Below are positions 58,132 through 64,000 of a DNA stretch of 64,000 nucleotides, piece by piece. The notes under the pieces were generated by a model that ran no database searches, had not been told where the DNA came from, and was given only the letters and a program-made list of their open reading frames with translations. The stretch is from contig NZ_JANQIM010000003.1 in NCBI RefSeq assembly GCF_028282165.1, positions 124,001 through 188,000 of the forward strand. The letters run 5' to 3'. The translations under genes were made by a program, and so were the position numbers. The stretch comes from Winogradskyella sp. GTDB taxonomy: Bacteria; Bacteroidota; Bacteroidia; Flavobacteriales; Flavobacteriaceae. The first letter of the stretch is position 1, and each line of letters starts with the position of its first letter.

Positions 58132-58644
58132 ATGTCATTTCGAACTTACGTGACAAATCTAAGCCTAATTCTATGTATTTTCGGTTCATCTATTTCCTAC
58201 GCACAGGGCAATTTATCACAGTTATTAAAAAAATATAATACCGAAAGTATCCCATACATTACAGTTCAGGAGTTGGCATTACCTAATGAAGATGCCATTC
58301 TCTTAGACGCAAGGGAAAGCAAAGAGTACAATACAAGTCATCTAGAAAATGCCATATACGTGGGCTACGATTTTTTTGACATTAATGTGGTAACAGAGAA
58401 TATCACTGATAAATCCACCAAGATAGTGGTATACTGTTCTTTGGGCATTCGTTCAGAGGATGTCGCCGAACAATTAAAAAAAGAAGGTTACACTAACGTT
58501 TACAATTTATTTGGTGGTATTTTTGAATGGAAAAATAATGACTTTACCGTTTTCGATAATAATAATGAACCAACGGAAGATGTACATACATTTTCTAAAG
58601 AATGGAGCCAATGGCTTTTAAAAGGCAATAAAATATATGACTGA
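58132..58644 (+). CDS. Secreted rhodanese-like protein in arsenosugar cluster
   Basis: I start it at the ATG at 58132 (MSFRTYVTNLSLILCIFGSS), giving a clean signal peptide ending ...SYAQ (170 residues). An in-frame ATG at 58102 would add ten. The rhodanese domain has the active loop YCSLGIRSEDVA, with Cys as the sulfur-carrying residue, and DARESKEYNTSHLENA before it. It could transfer sulfur or bind arsenic in the periplasm. Its stop overlaps the next gene by 8 bp. Confidence 0.8.
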   Translation: MSFRTYVTNLSLILCIFGSSISYAQGNLSQLLKKYNTESIPYITVQELALPNEDAILLDARESKEYNTSHLENAIYVGYDFFDINVVTENITDKSTKIVVYCSLGIRSEDVAEQLKKEGYTNVYNLFGGIFEWKNNDFTVFDNNNEPTEDVHTFSKEWSQWLLKGNKIYD

Positions 58645-59266
58645 TGCACTGGTAATTGTATTTGTTAAGAATATAAAATTAGGTACCGTTAAAACAAGGC
58701 TTGCCAAAACTATAGGAGATTATGGTGCCTTTGAAGTCTATTCTGAATTGGTGAAAATTACCGAAAAAGCAACCTCGAAATTAAATATCGATAAGCGTAT
58801 TTATTTCTCTAACGCAGTTGTCGATTCAAAATGGCAAAACAATTATAAAACCATCCAAAAAGGCATAGACTTAGGTGAACGAATGCTAAACGCATTTAAG
58901 GATGGTTTTGAAACTGGCTATAAAAAAATCGTCTTAATTGGCTCAGACTTGCCCGATATTACTGAAAATCACATCAAAAAAGGGATAGAAGCCTTAGGAA
59001 AAAACGATGTTGTTTTTGGCCCTGCTGAGGATGGCGGTTACTATCTTATTGGTTTAACAAAATTAATTCCTAAGATATTTGAGAACAAACCTTGGAGCCA
59101 AGCGCATCTTCTGAAAGAAACGTTACAAGAGTTACAAACTCTTAACCTAACAGTTGGTACTTTAGAAACCTTGAATGATATTGACACCTATGAAGATTTA
59201 ATTGCTTCCAATTTTTATAAAAACAACCTAAAACTACAAGAAAAAATACAACAGCTTAATGATTAA
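58637..59266 (+). CDS. TIGR04282-family glycosyltransferase of arsenosugar cluster
   Basis: 209 residues, GT-A fold related to CofC. FVKNIKLGTVKTRLAKTIG is the nucleotide-sugar loop, and LIGSDLPDITENHIKKGIEA and GPAEDGGYYLIGL complete the signature. It likely handles a sugar or nucleotide step of arsenosugar assembly. It overlaps the rhodanese gene and purine nucleoside phosphorylase by 8 bp each, so translation is coupled. Confidence 0.88.
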   Translation: MTDALVIVFVKNIKLGTVKTRLAKTIGDYGAFEVYSELVKITEKATSKLNIDKRIYFSNAVVDSKWQNNYKTIQKGIDLGERMLNAFKDGFETGYKKIVLIGSDLPDITENHIKKGIEALGKNDVVFGPAEDGGYYLIGLTKLIPKIFENKPWSQAHLLKETLQELQTLNLTVGTLETLNDIDTYEDLIASNFYKNNLKLQEKIQQLND

Positions 59267-60071
59267 ATTTATTGCAGAAAGTACAAAATACCTAAAAAAC
59301 AAAGGTTTTGATAATCCTGAGGTTGGGATTATACTAGGCACAGGATTAGGGCAGTTAATCAGTGAAATTGAAATTATTGCTGAAGCCAGCTATAATCACA
59401 TTCCTAATTTTCCTACGGCGACTGTAGAATTTCACAAAGGCAAGTTGATTTATGGAAATCTTGAAGGCAAAAAAGTAGTAGTCATGCAAGGACGTTTTCA
59501 TGTGTATGAAGGTTACACACTTCAGGATGTGACTTTCCCTGTGAGAATTATGGAAAAATTGGGCATTAAAACACTTTTGGTATCTAATGCGGCTGGCGCA
59601 GTAAATTTAAATTTCAAAAAAGGCGAGTTAATGCTTATTGATGATCATATCAACCTACAGGGAAGTTCTCCTTTAGCATTCAAAGGTGTAGAACAATTAG
59701 GAGAGCGATTTACTGATATGAGTGCACCTTACGATGCCGAAATAAATTCTAAAATTGAGACTATTGCCAAGGATAACAATATAACACTTCACAAAGGTGT
59801 GTATGCTAGTGTAGTAGGACCACAATTAGAAACCAGAGCAGAGTACAGAATGCTAAAAACTATTGGAGCCGATGCAGTTGGTATGAGTACCGTTCCTGAA
59901 ATCATTGTTGCCAATCATTTAAAATTAAGGGCTGCTGCAGTGTCAGTTTTAACGGATGAATGCGACCCAGATCATTTAGAACCTGTAGATATTGCAGAAA
60001 TCATTGCTATGGCTGCAAAAGCAGAGCCAAATATGATTACGATATTTAAAAAACTATTAAAAACCCTTTAA
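59259..60071 (+). CDS. Purine nucleoside phosphorylase
   Basis: 270 residues, trimeric PNP type. The phosphate loop is GIILGTGLGQLIS, and the FHVYEGYTLQDV, SNAAGAVNLNFKKGELMLID and GADAVGMSTVPE segments are the family core. It phosphorolyses purine nucleosides. Set in this cluster, it may release adenine from an adenosyl-arsenical intermediate. Its context, not its sequence, is the reason for that suggestion. Ends 342 bp before arsM. Confidence 0.9.
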   Translation: MIKFIAESTKYLKNKGFDNPEVGIILGTGLGQLISEIEIIAEASYNHIPNFPTATVEFHKGKLIYGNLEGKKVVVMQGRFHVYEGYTLQDVTFPVRIMEKLGIKTLLVSNAAGAVNLNFKKGELMLIDDHINLQGSSPLAFKGVEQLGERFTDMSAPYDAEINSKIETIAKDNNITLHKGVYASVVGPQLETRAEYRMLKTIGADAVGMSTVPEIIVANHLKLRAAAVSVLTDECDPDHLEPVDIAEIIAMAAKAEPNMITIFKKLLKTL

Positions 60072-60413
60072 CGTCATTCTGAACGAAGTGAAGGAATCTA
60101 TATATGAGATTGCCACATCTCCCGATAGCGATCGGGATTATCGCAATGACAAACAACATAATAAGTCCCGAATCAATTCGAAGAATTGAAAATTGAAATG
60201 CAGAATCTAAAAATCAAATCGTCAAAATTTTTGAAGCCTTGGAAAAAATTTAGATTTTATTTTTGATTTTCTTTCGAGTTAACGAAAGAAAAATTCCTCA
60301 TTTCAATATGACTTTTTGGTTCGTTTTGTGTTAAGACAAAATGAACAAAGAGAATAAAATGAATTAGTATTAAAATAAAAATAGATTCCTGCCTACGTAG
60401 GAATGATAAAGTT
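60072..60413. other. 342-bp hairpin-rich gap between PNP and arsM
   Basis: No credible gene. Besides the 60073-60150 repeat it holds TTTTCTTTCG/CGAAAGAAAA (60267-60292), TTCGTTTTGT/ACAAAATGAA (60320-60345, one mismatch) and ATTCCT...AGGAAT around CCTACGTAGG (60385-60404), ten bases before the arsM ATG. The last could hinder ribosome access. arsM therefore probably has a separate leader. Confidence 0.6.
60073..60150. repeat. Dispersed repeat with GTCATT...AATGAC arms
   Basis: Begins 1 bp after the PNP stop. Outer arms GTCATT and AATGAC enclose a GAACGAAGTGAAGGAATCT-type repeat core and TCCCGAT-AGCG-ATCGGGA (60120-60137). The latter is the same hairpin as at 41364-41381. It resembles the flavobacterial intergenic repeat family seen at 10881 and 32341. 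Confidence 0.6.
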
Positions 60414-61382
60414 ATGAGTTACTTAGAAGCTACACACAATTTATATAAAGAAGCCGCCTTAACACCAGACATAGGTCTATGTTGTACTACCAATCCGATT
60501 TGGGAATTACCAGGATTAAAAATCCCAAAAATTATGCAAGAAATGAATTACGGTTGCGGCTCAACGGTACATGCTCGCGATTTAACCAATAACCCAAAAA
60601 TGCTTTATGTTGGTGTTGGTGGCGGCATGGAGTTATTGCAATTTGCTTATTTCAATCGTCAAAAAGGTGGTGTCATAGGTGTAGATGTCGTAGAAGAAAT
60701 GCTACAGGCAACTCGAAAAAACTTCAAAGAGGCAGAAGAATTAAACCCTTGGTTTAAAAGCGACTTTGTGGAGCTTAAAAAAGGGGATGCCATGAATCTT
60801 CCTGTTGACGATAATAGCATTGACGTTGCCGCACAAAATTGTCTGTTCAATATTTTTAAAGCTGATGATCTTAAGAAAGCTATTGCCGAAATGTACAGAG
60901 TACTTAAACCTCATGGCAGATTAGTAATGAGCGACCCTACTTGCGAGCAACCAATGAATGATGAATTACGGAATGATGACAGATTACGTGCCTTATGTCT
61001 CAGCGGAAGCTTACCAATAGCCGAATATGTAAAAATGTTGACTGATGCTGGTTTTGGCACCATTGAAATTAGAGCACGAAAACCCTATCGAATTCTAGAC
61101 CCAAAGCATTATAACACCGATGAGATCATCTATATTGAGTCAATTGAAGTTGCTGCCATAAAAGATCCTATGCCAGCCGATGGTCCTTGTGTATTCACAG
61201 GAAAAGCAGCAATTTACTTTGGCGACGAAGATTATATCGATGACAATGCAGGTCATATTTTATTAAAAAATCAACCTTTGGCGATTTGCGACAAAACTGC
61301 TGCTGCATTAGCGGCATTGAATAGAGATGATATTTTTATTAGTGAATCTACATACCATTACGATGGTGGAGGTTGTTGCTAG
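60414..61382 (+). CDS. arsM: Arsenite methyltransferase ArsM of arsenosugar type
   Basis: 322 residues. The SAM-binding motif I is LYVGVGGGMELLQF. Arsenic-binding cysteines are plausible at DIGLCCTTNPIWE (Cys23/24), NYGCGSTVH (Cys48) and the PTCEQPM/LCLSGS region, and the chain ends in GGGCC (Cys321/322). It methylates arsenite for the arsenosugar pathway. It is separated from the rest of the cluster by a repeat-rich gap and followed by a 13-bp hairpin terminator. Confidence 0.9.
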   Translation: MSYLEATHNLYKEAALTPDIGLCCTTNPIWELPGLKIPKIMQEMNYGCGSTVHARDLTNNPKMLYVGVGGGMELLQFAYFNRQKGGVIGVDVVEEMLQATRKNFKEAEELNPWFKSDFVELKKGDAMNLPVDDNSIDVAAQNCLFNIFKADDLKKAIAEMYRVLKPHGRLVMSDPTCEQPMNDELRNDDRLRALCLSGSLPIAEYVKMLTDAGFGTIEIRARKPYRILDPKHYNTDEIIYIESIEVAAIKDPMPADGPCVFTGKAAIYFGDEDYIDDNAGHILLKNQPLAICDKTAAALAALNRDDIFISESTYHYDGGGCC

Positions 61383-61420
61383 AAAATAAGCCGTGTTTAT
61401 TTATATGCCGAGAGAATACA

Positions 61421-61453
61421 ACAAAGGGAGCTAGTTTAGCTCCCTTTGTCTTT
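61421..61453 (+). terminator. Hairpin terminator after arsM
   Basis: ACAAAGGGAGCTA (61421-61433), loop GTT and TAGCTCCCTTTGT (61437-61449) form a perfect 13-bp stem followed by CTTTATT. The T-run is weak but the stem is strong; it also protects the convergent gene at 61460. Confidence 0.8.
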
Positions 61454-61459
61454 ATTAAG

Positions 61460-62161
61460 TTAACCCTTCCTAATATAAATATTTCCAGATATGGTTTCCA
61501 TATGTAGTGGCTGTGTGCCACCATTTATTTTTTTGGTAACCTTATTGTAAGATCGATGGTATGCTTTTGAATTAACTTCAGGTTTAAAATCTATGTCAGA
61601 ATAGATTGTCCCAGTTATTGACTTTGCACTTAGGTCAGCTCTGCTAACTATGACGTCTAACGCACCGCTTATTGTTTTTAAGCGTAATTCTCCTTCGTAT
61701 TTTTTTATGGTAACATCACCCGAAATCAAATCCGTAACTAAATCACCTTGGAAAGAATCCATATAGACGTCACCTGATATACTCTTAATCTTGAGATTGA
61801 CGCCTTTTGGCACCATAACAACATAATCAATTTCTGTAACAGAATTACAATTCCAGCTATTTTTACCCTTGTCGTTCCGCTTATTCTTAAAATAATCCCC
61901 AAAATCGGAATACATTTTTAAACTATCTGAAGATCGTTCTGTTAGAACATTAAAATACGTATTACCTTCACCATCGTCGATATTTACGCTAACTTTCACC
62001 GTAACTTCATTAGAATTACCATGCTCTACTTTTATATTTTGAGCAAACTTGAAATTAAGATATATGTCTTGGCTTGAGTTGATGTTTTCAATAAATGTAA
62101 GTTCTTTTTGAGCATGCAGTGTCACTACACTTAACATTACAAATACAAGAATTTTTTTCAT
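61460..62161 (-). CDS. Secreted DUF4097-type beta-repeat protein
   Basis: 233 residues with a signal peptide (MKKILVFVMLSVVTLHAQ). The C-terminal ~120 residues repeat short strands with a shared pattern (LKIKSISGDVYMDSFQGDL, LRLKTISGALDVIV, METISGNIYIRKG), typical of the DUF4097 right-handed beta-helix or adhesin-like fold. It is probably extracytoplasmic and last in the sigma-factor operon. Function unknown. Confidence 0.75.
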   Translation of the reverse strand: MKKILVFVMLSVVTLHAQKELTFIENINSSQDIYLNFKFAQNIKVEHGNSNEVTVKVSVNIDDGEGNTYFNVLTERSSDSLKMYSDFGDYFKNKRNDKGKNSWNCNSVTEIDYVVMVPKGVNLKIKSISGDVYMDSFQGDLVTDLISGDVTIKKYEGELRLKTISGALDVIVSRADLSAKSITGTIYSDIDFKPEVNSKAYHRSYNKVTKKINGGTQPLHMETISGNIYIRKG

Positions 62162-62182
62162 AACTATTCGATTTTTAATTGA

Positions 62183-63007
62183 TCATTTTTTTCTTAAGTA
62201 GATATTACCCGTAGAAGAACGTAATTTGATATTTACACCACCTCCATTTAATTTACTAGATATCTTTCGGCTACTACCAACTACATTCATCCCATCTTTT
62301 CTTTGTGGTTGAATATCAAAATCTGTAAAAACAGAACCCGTTGAAGACCTGAGTTCTATATCTGCCTTGGTATCTTCTGGTAATGCAACATCAACCAATC
62401 CTGTAGAACTATATATTGAAATAGGTGAAGATTGATTTACAGTCGAAAATTCCACCTCTATTACTCCTGTACTGGTATAGGCCGTTATTGGACCTGTAAC
62501 ATCACTTAGTACAATTTTTCCAACACTGGTCTTTACTTCAATTTCTGAAGAAAATCCCTTGATCTTAGCACTACCCATACTACCACAATCTAGCTTTATA
62601 TCCATATCTTTTGGCAGCTCTATTTGCATACCTCCACGCTCCATGTAACTTTTAAGATCCTTTATTTTAAGCACGTCGCCTTCTTTTTTAATAGACATAC
62701 CAAAACCTGTATTATCTATACCCGATGAATACACAGGTTTTAATCCTTTTGAACGCTCATCTTCATCATTCTCATCTTGTTCATCATTGTAATCGTAATA
62801 ACCATCATCTTCACTATTCGTCGAATCACGTTGATATTTGGTAAATCTTAATTCATTTGCTGTACCTGTTACAATTTTTACTCTTGCACCTGTTTCAATA
62901 TCGACTTTCTTGATTCCATCTAAATTATATGTGTAATCTTCCTGTGCTGCCATAATTAGAAAGCAGAACATTGCCATAAGGTTAATAATTATTTTTGTTC
63001 GTTTCAT
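62183..63007 (-). CDS. Secreted DUF4097-type beta-repeat protein
   Basis: 274 residues with a signal peptide (MKRTKIIINLMAMFCFLIMAAQ). An acidic linker (EDDGYYDYNDEQDENDEDER) precedes repeats such as VKTSVGKIVLSDVTGPITAY and SIYSSTGLVDVALPE, ending RSSTGNIYLRKK. The same strand pattern as the next gene (61460) suggests a tandem duplication. It lies 24 bp after the anti-sigma-like gene. Confidence 0.75.
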   Translation of the reverse strand: MKRTKIIINLMAMFCFLIMAAQEDYTYNLDGIKKVDIETGARVKIVTGTANELRFTKYQRDSTNSEDDGYYDYNDEQDENDEDERSKGLKPVYSSGIDNTGFGMSIKKEGDVLKIKDLKSYMERGGMQIELPKDMDIKLDCGSMGSAKIKGFSSEIEVKTSVGKIVLSDVTGPITAYTSTGVIEVEFSTVNQSSPISIYSSTGLVDVALPEDTKADIELRSSTGSVFTDFDIQPQRKDGMNVVGSSRKISSKLNGGGVNIKLRSSTGNIYLRKK

Positions 63008-63031
63008 AATATTGATTTTTTGTTTTTTTGT

Positions 63032-63823
63032 TTAAATAATTTCAGATATTCCACTATTGGCTTGCGCCTTTACAAAATCTGGTGTTTCGGGATGATCCAA
63101 TAACTGTTTCATTGGTTCAATTGCGCGCTTTTCCTGAATGTCTACCAAAAATTGAATTATAGCTATTTGCAAATCTGGTTCTTTTACAGTTCCTAAGGCA
63201 TCGATAAAAGCGGTTTTTACCATTTCAGAATCTGAAAATCTATACAGTGCTTCTGCTGCAGCTATTCGCACATTTATATTAGAATCATATTGCATTCGTT
63301 CAATCAAGGCGGTTATAATAGTCGTGTCTGGTTTTTCTAGTTCTTCCGAAAAATTAACTGCCTGTATACGTGTACTTGCCGATCTGTTTTCGAACATAGT
63401 CAAAGTCATTCGTTCTTTTAGCTCAACAGTCTGTACTTTTAAATTTGCGATTTCTTGAGAAGCTTCTTGCTTCGCTCCAAAGCTTCCCGCAAAGTATCCT
63501 AGAAATAGTAATAAAAAGGAGGCCGCAATCTGAAAAGCTCGCTTCCAAGGAAACTGCGATTCAGAATTTCTAACAGATATAACCTTTGGGCTTTGTAACT
63601 GTTTTTCTTCTTCTAGCATTTCATAGAAACCAGTGCGTAAGTTGCCGCTTGGCTGCATTTCTCTTACCTGATCAAAGACTTCGAAAAGTGCTTTCATCTT
63701 TTCCAATTCTTCTCTATTGGTTTGATTAGAATCGATATAATCCTGGACTTTTTGACGTTGTTCATCGGTTAATTTCCCGTCAAGATAATCTATAAGCTGT
63801 TGTTCAAAATGTTTATTTTCCAT
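63032..63823 (-). CDS. Anti-sigma-like membrane protein with HEAT-like repeats
   Basis: 263 residues. The N-terminal ~75 (LIDYLDGKLTDEQRQKVQDY) resembles cytoplasmic anti-sigma regions. One membrane segment follows (FQIAASFLLLFLGYFAGSF, ~95-115). The C-terminal ~120 are alpha-repeats like HEAT units (VRIAAAEALYRFSDSEMVKT; KRAIEPMKQLLDHPETPDFV). It starts 2 bp after the ECF sigma gene, so it probably holds that factor and releases it on an envelope signal. The HEAT part may face the periplasm. This is my inference; no zinc motif is present. Confidence 0.75.
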   Translation of the reverse strand: MENKHFEQQLIDYLDGKLTDEQRQKVQDYIDSNQTNREELEKMKALFEVFDQVREMQPSGNLRTGFYEMLEEEKQLQSPKVISVRNSESQFPWKRAFQIAASFLLLFLGYFAGSFGAKQEASQEIANLKVQTVELKERMTLTMFENRSASTRIQAVNFSEELEKPDTTIITALIERMQYDSNINVRIAAAEALYRFSDSEMVKTAFIDALGTVKEPDLQIAIIQFLVDIQEKRAIEPMKQLLDHPETPDFVKAQANSGISEII

Positions 63824-63825
63824 AC

Positions 63826-64000
63826 CTATATAGTTTCAAAATAAAGGGTCTTCAATTTCTTTATAACACGATGCATTCTCACTTTTACTGCGCCTTCACT
63901 ACTTCCTGTTATCTCTGCTATTTGGCTATATTTTAATCCTTGAAATCTGTTTAATACTAAAAATTCGCGTTCTTCCATGGTTAGTTTTTGCATTGTATTA
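63826..64000 (-). CDS. ECF RNA polymerase sigma factor, 5' end beyond window
   Basis: The final ~57 codons are visible and the reading frame remains open to base 64000. They contain sigma region 4: EEREFLVLNRFQGLKYSQIA and EITGSSEGAVKVRMHRVIKK, the helix-turn-helix of sigma-70 ECF type. Region 2 lies outside. The stop (63826-63828) is 2 bp before the anti-sigma-like gene, so they are one operon. Confidence 0.88.
   Translation of the reverse strand, partial: NTMQKLTMEEREFLVLNRFQGLKYSQIAEITGSSEGAVKVRMHRVIKKLKTLYFETI

Noticed and set aside
60073-60150. Repeat region as a possible insertion-sequence end or CRISPR
   Set aside because: No transposase, target duplication or regularly spaced repeats; it fits a dispersed hairpin repeat.

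Overview
The window looks like chromosome from a member of the Bacteroidota, most likely Flavobacteriaceae. The DNA is AT-rich and ribosome binding sites are mostly not of the Shine-Dalgarno type. Lineage-typical families are present: TonB receptor plus DUF4249 pair, CarboxypepD_reg-like domains, DUF2141, AraC regulators with membrane-spanning N-termini, and a PII protein with the local T-loop variant. Promoter-like sites resemble the TTTG / TAnnTTTG consensus of this phylum. Short dispersed inverted repeats common in flavobacterial intergenic DNA also occur. I see no tRNA, rRNA, insertion sequence, prophage or CRISPR array.

1-8 kb is accessory: the end of a serine hydrolase with a CarboxypepD_reg-like domain, a TlpA-type thioredoxin, a TPR/S41 protease-like protein, a membrane AraC regulator, a small secreted NTF2-like protein, and a second serine hydrolase. 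8.3-23.2 kb is one long plus-strand amino-acid block, ilvE-ilvD-ilvB-ilvN-ilvC-ilvA-thrA-thrB-thrC-gapN-proC. It makes threonine, turns it into 2-oxobutyrate and then isoleucine/valine, and carries an NADPH-producing GapN that could feed its reductases. 23.4-32.2 kb is nitrogen assimilation: gltB-gltD on the minus strand, and divergently an outer-membrane barrel, glnK and amtB behind a promoter with two matching palindromes.

32.4-39.3 kb (minus strand) is leuA-leuC-leuD-leuB-ppc. A divergent gene of unknown function (39.5-41.0 kb) is followed by a SAM-I riboswitch controlling metY-metX (41.2-43.8 kb), which make homocysteine from homoserine. 43.9-47.1 kb is a TonB receptor with a DUF4249 lipoprotein. 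47.3-55.9 kb is a tightly packed efflux operon: TetR, TolC, HlyD-like adaptor, two ABC ATPases, a DUF2141 protein and two ABC-2 permeases, followed by a small barrel protein and an outer-membrane phospholipase A.

56.0-61.4 kb holds guanine deaminase and an arsenosugar-type cluster: AhpD-like protein, ArsS radical SAM enzyme, rhodanese, TIGR04282 glycosyltransferase, purine nucleoside phosphorylase and ArsM. Its last gene is set apart by a 342-bp stretch full of hairpins. 61.5 kb to the end (minus strand) is an ECF sigma factor (cut by the window edge), an anti-sigma-like protein with HEAT-like repeats, and two DUF4097-type beta-repeat proteins.

The genes are mostly recognisable families. The freshest signals are regulatory: paired palindromes at the nitrogen promoter, a porin-glnK intercistronic hairpin, tandem direct repeats beside the AraC gene, the hairpin-rich arsM leader, and the DUF2141/phospholipase additions to a Ybh-type efflux operon.
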